The notes: generated by a model not told the origin, from the letters alone. Positions 45,252 through 56,318 are shown, counted from the stretch's first letter. The stretch: DNA of 64,000 bases from Geothrix sp. (GCA_030824075.1 JAVBYJ010000019.1:23769-87768); one strand, 5' to 3'. Numbers and translations: made by a program.

Positions 45252-47477
45252 CTAGAGGTGCTGCTTCACAACCTCGACCACTTCGGGGAAGGCGTCGAGC
45301 CCCAGTTCCTTCAAGCGGTCCAGGGTGGGCACGCCGTCCAGGGTCCAGCCCCGGCGGGTGTAGACGCTGTCCATGAGCTTGGAGAATCGCCCGGTGCGCC
45401 ACTCGCGGTGGAGGGCCATCTTCTCTTCGGTGCTCTTCCCGGCGGGATCGAGACCCATCTCATCCACGATCTGCTTGTCGTAGCGTTCGGCGCGGGACTC
45501 GTACTCCTCCTTCGTGACGGGGCCGAGGGACCGGTAGGGCGCCGCGTCGTGCAGGCGGAGCCCCTTGCCCATGCGGATGTTGAACACGCGCTGGAAGTTG
45601 TAGACCTTGGCGGACTGGGTGATCAGGTCTTCCTTCGTGATCTTGATGCCCGTGGTGGCCGTGAAGAGGTCCACGTAGTTCTGTACGTGCTCGGGCACCT
45701 TCTGGGGTTCGGGCTGGGAGGCATTGTCCGCGGGCACCACGTCGTTCCAGGGCAGCTTGCAGAAACCGTTGAGGCCGAACCAGGTCCGGAAGAGGGGGAA
45801 GTAGTACAGCGCCTCGGCCTTGTCCTCGAAGGTGGGCAGCTGCTTGTTCACCATGTCCATGAAGATCAACCAGGCCTCGTCGTGCTGGGGGCCCTTGTTG
45901 GTCAGCGCGTAGCCGCCCTGCTGAGCGAGTGATTCCTTGGACATGTACTGGGAGTACTCGAGGCCCTTGTTCTCCATGCCGATGTCGTTGATGAGCTGGG
46001 GATCGCCCCAGCCGTTCTTGATGAAGTGTTCCTTCATCTTCTTCACGCCCAGGCCGGCGATCTTGCCAAACCCTTCGCCACGGGCCATCTGGTGCATCAT
46101 TTCGAGGTCGGCCTCGGCGTTGCCCCAGGTCATGTCCAGGCCGCCGGTGCGCTCCAGATTGAGGATGCCGCGCTGATAGCACTCCATCACGAAGGCGGTG
46201 AGGGTGCCGTAGGTGATGGTGCAGATGCCGTAGGTATCGCAGTAGAAATTCAGCTCGAGCAAGGCGTCGGGATCAAAGACACCGCAGTTGGAGCCCAGGC
46301 CCGCCGCATTTTCGTATTCAGGACCGTCCACCGAGACCAGATGGCCCTTGTAGGGACCGGTGCGGACGGTGAGTCCATCCGCGCCCTTGGCGCAGGCCAT
46401 GGAGCAGCCGTACCAGCAGCCATCGGAGGTCACCTGGGTGCAGCGCTGCTGCCAATAGCTGGAGTCGATCTTGTGGACATCGGGGTGCGATCCGAACTGG
46501 AAGTTGTGGACGGGCAGCAGGTCGTAGGCATCCATGATTTCCACGATGTGCGCGGTGCCGTTGCGGCGCATCATGCACTGGTGGGGATCATTCTCGCGGA
46601 TCTCCTTGTGGTACTTGATGCCGGTTTTGGCGATGGTCTCGGGATCTGCGGGGTGGTTGAGGTCGCCTGCGACCTTGGGGCCGCGCACCACCAGGGCGCG
46701 GATGCGCTTGTTCCGGAACACGGTGCCGATGCCACCGCGCCCGGCCTGCTTGAAGCGGACGCACTTGCGGCGGCGGTCGTAGAACGAGAAGTTAAGCATG
46801 CCGATGAGGCTGTGCTCGGCGGCCGCGCCGGTGGACACCACGGAGATGTTCGGCAGGTCGGCCTCGTTCTCGGCATACATGTGCGTGAGGATTTCGGCGA
46901 GCACATGGCTGTCCACGGGGTCGGTCGGGGCCTCTTCGATGCGGATGATGCCCTTCACGCCATCGATGAACAGGATGATGTCCTTGTCGGACTTGCCCTG
47001 CAGTTCCAGCGCATCGAAGCCCGAGAACTTGAGCAGGGGGCCATAGAAGCCGCCCACATTGGAGTCGATGGGGATGTCCGTCTGGGGCGAGAGGCTCACC
47101 ACCAGGGACTTTCCGGTTCCGGCGTACTGGGTGATGCCGGCCACGGGCCCGGGGCTGATGATGATCTCGTTCTCGGGATCATTCCAGCGGGTGGTGGGCT
47201 TGACGGCGTTCCAGAGGTGGTAGAGGCCGAAGCCCCGGCCACCGATGAAGACATCCTTCATCTGCTGGGTGACGGGCTTCTCCTTGATCTCAAGGGTGCC
47301 CACGTTCACGTAGAGGGTGCGGTTGGTGTAGCCCTTGTCCGGCAGGCTGGGTGTGTAGGTGATTTCCTTCAGCACCTTGTGCGCGGCCTTGATGGCCTCG
47401 AGGCCCTCGAGGTATTCGGTGCGCAGGGTGTAGTCGATGTTCATGACTTTGCTGGGATCGAAGACGAGCTGGCTCAT
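45252..47477 (-). CDS. aorB: Aldehyde:ferredoxin oxidoreductase family tungstoenzyme
   Basis: A 741-residue AOR-family catalytic subunit, longer than the usual ~600, with about 60 extra residues at the N-terminus. The bis-pterin-binding N domain has IGGRGFGLYHLW, ISPGPVAGI, and RGGIGTVFRNKRIRA. The 4Fe-4S site is C354, C358 and C362 (CWYGCSMAC, a CX3CX3C spacing rather than CX2CX3C) with a likely fourth ligand C573 (GFCKLP). It would oxidise aldehydes to acids, or reduce acids, passing electrons to the ferredoxin encoded upstream. GGGAG lies before ATG 47477. Confidence 0.88.
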   Translation of the reverse strand: MSQLVFDPSKVMNIDYTLRTEYLEGLEAIKAAHKVLKEITYTPSLPDKGYTNRTLYVNVGTLEIKEKPVTQQMKDVFIGGRGFGLYHLWNAVKPTTRWNDPENEIIISPGPVAGITQYAGTGKSLVVSLSPQTDIPIDSNVGGFYGPLLKFSGFDALELQGKSDKDIILFIDGVKGIIRIEEAPTDPVDSHVLAEILTHMYAENEADLPNISVVSTGAAAEHSLIGMLNFSFYDRRRKCVRFKQAGRGGIGTVFRNKRIRALVVRGPKVAGDLNHPADPETIAKTGIKYHKEIRENDPHQCMMRRNGTAHIVEIMDAYDLLPVHNFQFGSHPDVHKIDSSYWQQRCTQVTSDGCWYGCSMACAKGADGLTVRTGPYKGHLVSVDGPEYENAAGLGSNCGVFDPDALLELNFYCDTYGICTITYGTLTAFVMECYQRGILNLERTGGLDMTWGNAEADLEMMHQMARGEGFGKIAGLGVKKMKEHFIKNGWGDPQLINDIGMENKGLEYSQYMSKESLAQQGGYALTNKGPQHDEAWLIFMDMVNKQLPTFEDKAEALYYFPLFRTWFGLNGFCKLPWNDVVPADNASQPEPQKVPEHVQNYVDLFTATTGIKITKEDLITQSAKVYNFQRVFNIRMGKGLRLHDAAPYRSLGPVTKEEYESRAERYDKQIVDEMGLDPAGKSTEEKMALHREWRTGRFSKLMDSVYTRRGWTLDGVPTLDRLKELGLDAFPEVVEVVKQHL

Positions 47478-47487
47478 GACATGCTCC

Positions 47488-47910
47488 CTAGATGATCCGG
47501 CGGGCGGGCTCGGGGACGTCCACGATGGAAAGGGCCCCGTGCGGGCAGACCTTCACGCAGATGCCGCAGGACGTGCACTTGTGGGGCGTGATCCAGTCGG
47601 AGTTGCGCATGAAGGCTTCCTTCTCGCAGAACCCGATGCACATGTAGCAGCCCACGCAGACGTTCTTGTCGATCATCACGACGCCCAGCTTGTTGCGCTT
47701 GAGGGCCTCGGAGGGGCAGACCACCACGCAGTCGCCGCACTGGTCGCAGAGCACGGCGTGGCCGCCACCCTCTTCGTAGGCCTTGATCTGGAGGGCCGCC
47801 TGGGCGGGGTCATCCACCTTGAAGACCTTGATGGCGCACTCCAGCTCACACTCATGCTGGCAATTGCGGCCTGCGTCGCACTTCTTGAAATCGATCACCA
47901 GCTGTCTCAT
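47488..47910 (-). CDS. aorA: Four-cluster ferredoxin, AOR electron-transfer subunit
   Basis: A 140-residue iron-sulfur protein. Three canonical CX2CX2CX3C motifs (CDQCGDCVVVC, CVGCYMCIGFC, CTSCGICVKVC) plus an N-terminal Cys set (CDAGRNCQHECELEC) give four 4Fe-4S clusters. This matches the AorA subunit of Aromatoleum-type AOR, which stacks along the catalytic subunits as an electron wire. It lies 10 bp before the AOR gene in the same direction. No FAD subunit (AorC) is present here, so the final acceptor may be free ferredoxin. Confidence 0.9.
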   Translation of the reverse strand: MRQLVIDFKKCDAGRNCQHECELECAIKVFKVDDPAQAALQIKAYEEGGGHAVLCDQCGDCVVVCPSEALKRNKLGVVMIDKNVCVGCYMCIGFCEKEAFMRNSDWITPHKCTSCGICVKVCPHGALSIVDVPEPARRII

Positions 47911-48021
47911 GGCGCGGGCGCCTCCGGACGGGGTTCAGGGAATGCACAACCAGACAGGAACAGCTCCGCCATCCCTCAGCTGAGGCTAGTCCTGGGGCAT
48001 TCCCGCCGCAATGGCCGTCGG

Positions 48022-49143
48022 TCACAGTTGGGAGTCGAGGCCCTCCTTGCGGATGAGGTGAACGCTGGTGGCTTTGAACGAGGCCACGACAGGGCGGCCC
48101 GGCTCAAGACCAAGTTCTGACAAGGATTGAGCCGTCACATAGGCCGACAGGAAGAAGCCGCAATCCAGCTCGACCTTGAAGAAGGGACCCCGTGGTATGA
48201 CCTTGGTCACAGCCCCCACGAAGGCATTTCGGGCGCTGCTGGTGTTGTCAGTTTGTAAAGACAAGGACACGTGTTCTGGACGAACCCCGACCAGGACCAT
48301 CTGGCCAGGCTGGGCCTCGCCGAGCGCCACGACCTCGCGGTCGGAGGCTGGATCCTTTCCAATCCGCAAGGAGATCAGGCCTTCCCGACCCGCCACCACC
48401 CGCCCCTTGAGCAGGGTCTCCATGCCCACGAAGGCGGCGACGAAGGGATCTTCCGGGTGGTTCATGACCTCCCGCAGGCCCCCGATCTGGACGATGCGTC
48501 CCTCCTGCATCACCGCCAGGCGATGCGCCAGCCTGGCCGCTTCGGCCTGATCATGGGTGGAGATCACGGCCGTGGTTCCGGTTTGCGCGAGGATGTGGCC
48601 CAGATCGTTGATGAGGCCTTCTCGCGCGTGGGCGTCCAGGGCAGAGAACGGTTCATCCAGAAAGAGGATCTCCGGTTGCAGGACAAAGGCCCTGGCCAGG
48701 GCCGTGCGCTGGGCCTCGCCACCCGAGAGCTGGCGGGCCGACCGGTTCAGCAGGCCCTCGATGCCCAACCGCCCAGCCCAATCCGCCACCCGTGGCTTCC
48801 GTTCGGCGGCGGGCATTCCACGCAGCTTCAGGCCCGAGGCGATGTTCTGGGCCACGGTGGTGTCGAAGAGCAGCGGATCCTGGAACACCATGGTCATGCG
48901 CCGCCGGAACACCTCCCGGTCGGCTCGGGTGTGAAGGATGGTTTGCCCGAATTGAAGGTCGCCTTCCGAAGGGGGCAGGAGGCCGGCCAGGGTCAGCATG
49001 AGGGTGCTTTTCCCGGCACCGTTGGGCCCCATGAGGGCGAGCACCTCTCCGGCGCGGAGGTCCAAGGCGGGTATCTCAAGCACCTGGGCGCCCCCGCGGT
49101 GGACCTTGAGGTTCCGCACCTGGAGCAGGGTGGCTCGGGTCAT
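48022..49143 (-). CDS. tupC: Tungstate/molybdate ABC transporter, ATP-binding protein
   Basis: A 373-residue ATPase with Walker A GPNGAGKST at residues 39-47, signature LSGGEAQRTALARA, Walker B EILFLDEPFSALD and a C-terminal TOBE-type domain (about 235-373) that may sense oxyanion. It energises uptake through TupB. Its ATG overlaps the tupB stop by 4 bases (ATGA). 111 bp separate it from the ferredoxin gene. Confidence 0.9.
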   Translation of the reverse strand: MTRATLLQVRNLKVHRGGAQVLEIPALDLRAGEVLALMGPNGAGKSTLMLTLAGLLPPSEGDLQFGQTILHTRADREVFRRRMTMVFQDPLLFDTTVAQNIASGLKLRGMPAAERKPRVADWAGRLGIEGLLNRSARQLSGGEAQRTALARAFVLQPEILFLDEPFSALDAHAREGLINDLGHILAQTGTTAVISTHDQAEAARLAHRLAVMQEGRIVQIGGLREVMNHPEDPFVAAFVGMETLLKGRVVAGREGLISLRIGKDPASDREVVALGEAQPGQMVLVGVRPEHVSLSLQTDNTSSARNAFVGAVTKVIPRGPFFKVELDCGFFLSAYVTAQSLSELGLEPGRPVVASFKATSVHLIRKEGLDSQL

Positions 49144-49838
49144 CGGCGTCCGCTCCGCTGCTGGAGGTGGGTGAGCAGGGCATTCACGGTGAAGGCCAGG
49201 ACCAGCAGGATGAAGCTGAGGGCGAAGGCGATCTCGAAATTGCCGCGGCTGGTCTCCATCACCGTGGCTGTCGTGAGCACCCGGGTGCTGCCCTTGAGGT
49301 TGCCGCCCACCATGATCGAGGCACCCACCTCGGAGATGACGCCGCCGAAGCCCGCCATGACCGCCGCCAGCAGGGGAAGGCGGGCCTCCTTCAGCAGCAG
49401 CCACACCATCTGAGAACGCGTGGCGCCAAGGGAAAGGATCTGGAGGCGCAGGCCCGGCGGAAGGTGCTGGAGGGCGGCGAGTCCCAGACCCGCGATGATG
49501 GGCGTGGCGATGACGGACTGGGCGAGGATGATGGCCGCAGGCGTGTAGAGGATTCCCAGGAAACCGAAGGGTCCGTTCCGCCAAAGCAGCACGGTCACGA
49601 AGAGGCCCACCACCACAGGGGGAAGCCCCATGCCCGTGTTCATAAGGGCGATGACCAGACGCTTGCCAGGGAAGTCGTTGAGGGCCACCAGCACGGCGAG
49701 CCCGAGCCCGAGCGCGACGCTGAGAAGGGTGGCGATCCCGGACACCTTCAGGGAGAGCAGGGTGATCCCGAGGACCTCGGGATCCAGCCTGAGCAGCAGC
49801 TCCAGCGCCTTCCGCAGGCCCTCCCAGATCAGCTCCAC
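49140..49838 (-). CDS. tupB: Tungstate ABC transporter permease
   Basis: A 232-residue inner-membrane protein with five or six helices and the EAA loop variant (ILSLGATRSQMVWLLLKEARLPLLAAV-like, near 140-165). GLPPVVVGLFVTVLLWRNGPFG is typical of TupB. It forms the channel with TupC. Seven bases separate it from the dehydrogenase gene upstream. Confidence 0.92.
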   Translation of the reverse strand: MELIWEGLRKALELLLRLDPEVLGITLLSLKVSGIATLLSVALGLGLAVLVALNDFPGKRLVIALMNTGMGLPPVVVGLFVTVLLWRNGPFGFLGILYTPAAIILAQSVIATPIIAGLGLAALQHLPPGLRLQILSLGATRSQMVWLLLKEARLPLLAAVMAGFGGVISEVGASIMVGGNLKGSTRVLTTATVMETSRGNFEIAFALSFILLVLAFTVNALLTHLQQRSGRR

Positions 49839-49845
49839 AGGACCC

Positions 49846-51477
<1,632 letters not shown>

Positions 51478-51493
51478 GGGCTTTACTCCTTCC

Positions 51494-51570
51494 GGAGACC
51501 GATTAGGGGGCGTTGTGAAAGAACCAGTGCCTTCCTGGTTGCTTCGTTACGCCCCCTGATGCCGGTCTCC
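51494..51570 (-). promoter_or_regulatory. Long structured leader before pruA
   Basis: Nested arms: GGAGACCG / CGGTCTCC (51494-51501, 51563-51570), AGGGGGCGT / ACGCCCCCT (51505-51513, 51549-51557), and AACCAG / CTGGTT (51522-51527, 51535-51540). It lies between the tupA stop and the pruA ribosome site and has no U-run, so it looks like a control element rather than a plain terminator. Confidence 0.6.
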
Positions 51571-51586
51571 GATGCTGTTGAATGGA

Positions 51587-52438
51587 CTAATGCTGACTGC
51601 CGGCGTCCGGGGTGCCGGCATCAGGGAAGAATAGCGGCGAGCCATAGAGTGCGATTCCGAATTCTTTGATGCGCTGCTGCACCGCTTTCGACACCAAGAA
51701 GTCAGCAAAGGCGCGGGCTCCAGGCTCATTCACTTTGGGGAACCGCGCTGGATTTACTTCGATGACATGGTAGACATTCCGGAGTGATGGATCGCCTTCG
51801 TGCAGGATGGGGAGGCCGAGTTTTTTGCGCAGGGCGAGGTAGGTGCCGCGATCTGACAATGTGTAAGCCTTCTTTTCCGCCGCGATGGCCAGGGTCTGAC
51901 CCATGCCGAGGCCCGTCTGTTGGTACCAGGACTGGCCTTCAAGGGGGATGCCGGCAGCCTTCCAGATCTTCAGCTCCTGGGCGTGGGTGCCCGAGTTGTC
52001 GCCACGGGAAAGGAAGATCGCCTTCGAATGGGCGATTCTCTGAAAACTCTCCTGTGCCGTATGCTTCGCGACGCCTGCGGGATCGGCGGCCGGTCCCACC
52101 AGGACGAAGTCGTTGTGCATCACGATCCGCCGGTTGATTCCGGCGCCATCGGCCACGAGGGCCTTCTCGGCCTCAGGGGAATGCACCAACAGCACGTCGG
52201 CCTCGCCGCGCTTGCCCATGGCGATGGCCTGACCGGATCCCACAGCGATGGTCTTCACCGCGTAGCCCGTCTGTTTCTCGAAGAGGGGGACGAGCTCATC
52301 CAGCAGGCCCGAATCCTGAGTGCTGGTAGTGGTGGCGAGGATGACGGCCCTCTGGGTCGGCGGGGCGGCGGGTAGATGTGCGGAAGCCAGCGCCACCACG
52401 AACGCCAGTCCCAAACGCAGGCAAGCAGGTCGGTTCAT
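51587..52438 (-). CDS. tupA: Tungstate-binding periplasmic protein
   Basis: A 283-residue binding protein with a signal peptide (residues 1-24) and the TupA signatures ATTTSTQDSGLLD near the start of the mature chain, NDFVLVGP and SRGDNSGTH, whose Ser/Thr/Arg side chains hold the oxyanion. TupA binds tungstate far more tightly than molybdate. It is the first transporter gene after the regulator, with a 75-bp gap that may hold the regulator site. Confidence 0.94.
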   Translation of the reverse strand: MNRPACLRLGLAFVVALASAHLPAAPPTQRAVILATTTSTQDSGLLDELVPLFEKQTGYAVKTIAVGSGQAIAMGKRGEADVLLVHSPEAEKALVADGAGINRRIVMHNDFVLVGPAADPAGVAKHTAQESFQRIAHSKAIFLSRGDNSGTHAQELKIWKAAGIPLEGQSWYQQTGLGMGQTLAIAAEKKAYTLSDRGTYLALRKKLGLPILHEGDPSLRNVYHVIEVNPARFPKVNEPGARAFADFLVSKAVQQRIKEFGIALYGSPLFFPDAGTPDAGSQH

Positions 52439-52468
52439 GTCACCCTCCGAGTCGATAGTTTCGCAGGG

Positions 52469-52476
52469 ATATAACG
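52469..52476 (-). promoter_or_regulatory. ModE-type half-site
   Basis: ATATAACG (CGTTATAT on the transcribed side) matches half of the ModE box, in the gap before tupA and next to the ModE-like gene. A second half is not clear. Confidence 0.35.
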
Positions 52477-52513
52477 ATTGATACAGGTAACCCGTGACTG
52501 GTTTTGCGAAATA

Positions 52514-52861
52514 TCACATCAGCAGCTTTTCCCGGAAGGCCATGACATCTGCCGCGATGGCTGCGGAGGCCTTGGCCTGGATCTGGCGGAACCGGGCCAG
52601 GGCCTCCTCGCCCAGGGGGGTCACCTGGGCCCCCCCGCCCCGTGAGCCGCCCTTGGCGGCCACCACCACGGGTGACCGGAAGCATTGGTTCATCTCATCC
52701 ACCAGCAGCCAGGCTTTCCGGTAGCTCATCTCCAGGTCACGGGCGGCCGCCGAAATGGAACCGGTGCGGCCGATGGCCTCAAGGAGGTCGGCCTTCCCTT
52801 GCCCGATGGCGATGTTGTCCCTGAAGGCGATGCGGATGCGGATGGAGGCAGGCTTGGTCAT
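52514..52861 (-). CDS. ModE-like molybdate/tungstate-responsive regulator (DNA-binding domain only)
   Basis: 115 residues from ATG 52861. It matches the N-terminal winged helix of ModE: LLEAIGRTGSISAAARDLEMSYRKAWLLVDEMN, then a Gly-rich GGSRGGGAQVTPLGEEAL. The oxyanion-binding TOBE domains of full ModE are missing, so sensing may depend on another protein (for example the TOBE domain of TupC) or the protein acts constitutively. First gene of the leftward tungsten cluster. Confidence 0.88.
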   Translation of the reverse strand: MTKPASIRIRIAFRDNIAIGQGKADLLEAIGRTGSISAAARDLEMSYRKAWLLVDEMNQCFRSPVVVAAKGGSRGGGAQVTPLGEEALARFRQIQAKASAAIAADVMAFREKLLM

Positions 52862-53035
52862 GGCAGGTCCCGGGGCATTCTCCCGCGGATCGGATTCACT
52901 CGGCTGTGAAAGTGATCCACCGCAGAGGCCGCAGCCATGGCCTTGAAAACGATCGGGCTGAAGGTCACCAGGGATCCGGGCATCCATTTCAGTCTGGAGG
53001 CCATTTCCCCACGCAGACTCTGCTAGAACGGAGGC

Positions 53036-53479
53036 ATGGACCTCACGAACGTGGACAGACCGGCACGGCGCACCCTCCGGGCCTTCCTCTGCCCCGAGGC
53101 ACCCCGCCATTTCCCCTGGGCCAGGCCGGTGCAGCTGGTGCTGCGCAGCCTCCACATCGCGGCCATGGCCCTGGTGGTGGGCGGCCTCCCCTTCGGGGCC
53201 GATTTCGAGGCCCTCCGGGCTCCGATCCTGATCACCCTGGCGAGCGGCACGCTGCTCTTCGCCATCGACCTGGCCCGGGACCTGGCCATCCTCACCCAGG
53301 GCAGCGGGGTGGCGGTGCTGCTCAAGCTGGGCCTGCTCGGCATGGGCGTCCTGCAGCCTGCGGTTCGCCTGCCCTGGTACCTCGCCGCCACCCTGGTGGC
53401 CTCCGTGGGGTCCCATATGCCGGGTGCGTGGCGCCATTTCTCCTTTCTCACGGGAAGGGTCATGAGGTATCCGGACTGA
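53036..53479 (+). CDS. Small integral membrane protein
   Basis: 147 residues, with about four hydrophobic segments (residues 36-52, 62-78, 92-112 and 116-133). GGAGG immediately before ATG 53036. The stop overlaps the moeA ATG by one base (TGATG), so it is in one operon with moeA. No family recognised; coupling suggests a role connected to the molybdenum/tungsten cofactor or simply shared promoter. Confidence 0.65.
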   Translation: MDLTNVDRPARRTLRAFLCPEAPRHFPWARPVQLVLRSLHIAAMALVVGGLPFGADFEALRAPILITLASGTLLFAIDLARDLAILTQGSGVAVLLKLGLLGMGVLQPAVRLPWYLAATLVASVGSHMPGAWRHFSFLTGRVMRYPD

Positions 53480-54705
53480 TGCTCACACCCGTCGAAGCCC
53501 TCAGCGCCATTCTGGATCATGTCGCGGCCCTCCCAGGCGCGCCGCGGCCCCTTCAGGACATCCTCGGCCTGGCGGCGGCGCAGGACCTGCGCTCCCTGGC
53601 CCAGGTGCCGCCCTTCACGAACTCGGCCATGGACGGTTACGCGGTGTGCACCGGGGACCTGGTGAGCGCTTCCCGGGCGCATCCGGTCCGCCTGCGGGTG
53701 CTCGGCGACCTGGCGGCTGGGGATGTTCCGAAAGGCGCGGTGGGGTCCGGCGAGGCCCTGCGCATCATGACCGGCGCGCCGCTGCCGGAAGGGGCTGATG
53801 CGGTGGTGCCGGTGGAGGACACCACCCGTGGCACGGACTGGGTGGAACTTCGCAAGCCGTTGCGGCCGGGCATCCATATCCGCCTCGCGGGCGAGGACCT
53901 CCAGGTGGGTCAGCGGCTGGTGCAAGCCGGGCAGGGCCTTCGACCTGGGGACATCGGCGCGCTGGCGGCCGCGGGGCTTCCCACTGTGAACGTCCATCCG
54001 CGGGTCCGGGTGGCCGTGCTCACCACCGGAGATGAACTGGTGGATGTCTCGGAGGAGCCCGGCCCCGGGCGCATCCGCGACGCGAACATCCACGCGGTGT
54101 GCGCCCAGGTGGCGGCCTATGGGGCGCTCCCCGTTCCCTATCCGCGGGTGCCGGACGACCGCGCCACGTTGATGCAGACCCTGAAAAGCGCCCTGGAGGC
54201 GGACGTGATTGTCACCACCGGCGGCATCTCCGTGGGTGACTACGATTTCATGAAGGACATGCTCGAAGCCCTCGGGGCCGAGCGGATCTTCTGGAAGGTG
54301 GCGCAGAAACCAGGGGGGCCGCTGGGGTTCTGGATGCTGGGCCATAAGCCCATCTTCGGGATCCCAGGGAACCCCGTGGCCGCCATGCTCATGGTGGAGG
54401 AGTACGTGCGGCCCGCGCTGCGGAAGATGATGGGTTTCGCGAAGCTCCATCGCCCCGTGGGCGAGGCGAAATTGGAAGCTGGCTGGACCGGCAAGGTCGG
54501 CGACCCCCGCACCACCTTCCTGCGGGTCGTGGCCCGGCGCGAGGACGGGGGGATGCACGCCCGGCTCACGGGGCCCCAGGGCTCTGCCATCCTCTCATCG
54601 ATGCTGGTGGCCAATGCGCTTGCGGTGATCCCCGAAGGGGTGGATCGCGTCGCACCAGGAGGCCCCGTGGTCCTCCACCTCACCGAAGAGCCGGAGGATC
54701 ACTGA
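53479..54705 (+). CDS. moeA: Molybdopterin molybdenumtransferase
   Basis: A 408-residue MoeA, which inserts molybdate or tungstate into adenylated molybdopterin. Motifs are NSAMDGYAV, RIMTGAPLPEGADAVVPVE, VLTTGDELVD, DANIHAV, TTGGISVGDYDF, KVAQKPGGPLGFW and GIPGNPVAAMLM. The three MoeA subdomains and C-terminal domain IV (about 330-408) are complete. It is divergent from the tungsten locus and probably supplies the cofactor for the AOR. Confidence 0.95.
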   Translation: MLTPVEALSAILDHVAALPGAPRPLQDILGLAAAQDLRSLAQVPPFTNSAMDGYAVCTGDLVSASRAHPVRLRVLGDLAAGDVPKGAVGSGEALRIMTGAPLPEGADAVVPVEDTTRGTDWVELRKPLRPGIHIRLAGEDLQVGQRLVQAGQGLRPGDIGALAAAGLPTVNVHPRVRVAVLTTGDELVDVSEEPGPGRIRDANIHAVCAQVAAYGALPVPYPRVPDDRATLMQTLKSALEADVIVTTGGISVGDYDFMKDMLEALGAERIFWKVAQKPGGPLGFWMLGHKPIFGIPGNPVAAMLMVEEYVRPALRKMMGFAKLHRPVGEAKLEAGWTGKVGDPRTTFLRVVARREDGGMHARLTGPQGSAILSSMLVANALAVIPEGVDRVAPGGPVVLHLTEEPEDH

Positions 54706-54709
54706 GCCT

Positions 54710-56200
54710 TCACGGCGTCACCACCACCTGCACGGTGCGGCTGACACTGCCGTAGGGCCCCTGGGCCTGAAGGGTGTAGGTCGTGGTCGCGGTGGGCCGG
54801 ACGGTGGCGCTGGTGCCGGTCACCCAACCGAGTTCTGGCGTAACAAACCACCGGGTGGCACCGGTGGAGGTCCAGGTGAGCGTCGCCGGGGAGCCTGCGG
54901 TGAGGTTGGCCGGTGCGGCGCCAAGACTCGGGAGGGTCGGGATCGCGCCGGTCGGGTGGCTGGTATACACCGGGCCCATCTGCACGACCTCCAGATCCGA
55001 TCCTTTGATGCCGGAGAGGGTGGCCAACTGAGCGTTGTCCCAGCGATCGTCCGGCGCGCCGGAAAGGTACCAGGGACTGCCGTTGTCCGCGAGGATCATG
55101 CCGTAGCGCTTGAGGGCGGCCAACACCACGCGGGCCTGGGCTGGGTAGCCGCTGAGGTCCACGCTGGCCTTCAGGCGCACGCGCAGGCCCATGGGTGGGG
55201 CGCTGGTGCTCGTATTGCTGGAAGCCCAGTGGGTGGCCGGCAGGACGTAGGCGCGCCGAGTGGCAGGGACGGTGAAGCGCAGGGCGTGGGGGATGGCTCC
55301 GGCGGCCACCTCGTCGTACCGGGCGAGTCCGGGAAGGATGGGCAGGCCCGCCGCGTCCGCGCTGGTCCAGCCATAGGGTCGGAGCGTGTTGGTCTTCAGA
55401 TCCCAGACGGACGCGCCCTCGGCGGTCCAGCTGCCGTCGGATTGAAGGAAGGCCCGGTACAGCTCGTAGAGCAGGCAGGCATCGCGGTCCATCACCAGGA
55501 CATGGCGGTCGCCGGTGGAACCGCTGCCGCCCTCCACGGGGGCCGTGGCGGGGATGGGCATGGGGCCGGGATCGCTTTCATCCCCGTACGCCGTGAAGAC
55601 CACCGGCACCTTGGCTTGGGAGGACGAGGCCACCACGGTGTAGGGGATGCCCATGGGGCTGCCGTTGTAGAGACCTGCCCCGAAATCCGGATGCAGGCCG
55701 GTGCCGGCACCGATGAAGGTGATGATGGCGGCGCTGCTGGGGTCCACCGGATCGCCGGAGATGTCGCGGTTCCACGCGCTGTCGCCCGGGAAGGGCGTAA
55801 AGCCCTGGAGGCTGGCGCCGATGCCGAGGGCCGCGCCGTTGCAGGCACCCACGGGGGGCTGGATCGACACGGTCACCGAGGCCTGGGCGGCCTTCGTGGT
55901 GTCAGCGGAACTGACGGCCTTCACGTGGAAGCTCCCCGCCAGGCTCGGCGCCGTGTAGAGCCCCGTGGAGCTGACGGTGCCGCCAGAGGCTTCGACCACA
56001 CTCCAGGTCACCGCTTGATTGGAAGTGCCCGACACGGTCGCCTGGAAGGCCTGGGTACCGCCGGTCCAGAGGCTTGCACCCGAGGGAGTGAGAGAGATGC
56101 TGATGGCCTGTGAGGGAGGTGGCGGTGGCGGGGCGGATCCGCCACCACAAGCCATGGCCAGCCCCAGTGGGATCCCGATACCCAAGCCCAACCCGCGCAT
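54710..56200 (-). CDS. Lipoprotein with Ig-like domains
   Basis: 496 residues from ATG 56200 (AGGAGGTTCC upstream; an ATG at 56221 lacks it). Signal peptide ends in the lipobox LAMAC, giving a lipid-anchored Cys25-region, then GGG and a proline linker. Residues 35-115 form a bacterial Ig-like (BIG2-type) domain (LWTGGTQAFQATVSG, VTWSV). The central part (about 130-410, FTPFPGDSAWNRDIS ... DGSWTAEGASVWDL) is a family I know only as an uncharacterised acidobacterial type, and the C-terminus (420-496) is another beta-sandwich (PATLTWTSTGATRW). Likely cell-surface, function unknown. Ends 4 bp from moeA. Confidence 0.75.
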   Translation of the reverse strand: MRGLGLGIGIPLGLAMACGGGSAPPPPPPSQAISISLTPSGASLWTGGTQAFQATVSGTSNQAVTWSVVEASGGTVSSTGLYTAPSLAGSFHVKAVSSADTTKAAQASVTVSIQPPVGACNGAALGIGASLQGFTPFPGDSAWNRDISGDPVDPSSAAIITFIGAGTGLHPDFGAGLYNGSPMGIPYTVVASSSQAKVPVVFTAYGDESDPGPMPIPATAPVEGGSGSTGDRHVLVMDRDACLLYELYRAFLQSDGSWTAEGASVWDLKTNTLRPYGWTSADAAGLPILPGLARYDEVAAGAIPHALRFTVPATRRAYVLPATHWASSNTSTSAPPMGLRVRLKASVDLSGYPAQARVVLAALKRYGMILADNGSPWYLSGAPDDRWDNAQLATLSGIKGSDLEVVQMGPVYTSHPTGAIPTLPSLGAAPANLTAGSPATLTWTSTGATRWFVTPELGWVTGTSATVRPTATTTYTLQAQGPYGSVSRTVQVVVTP

Positions 56201-56318
56201 GGAACCTCCTGACGGCCGCACCTGAAACCCTGAGTTTTCTCAGGCCCACGGGAAAGTCAACCGCACCGGCCCCTGCCCGGATCGGCCCATGGCACACTAA
56301 GCCGACCCCGAGGTATCC

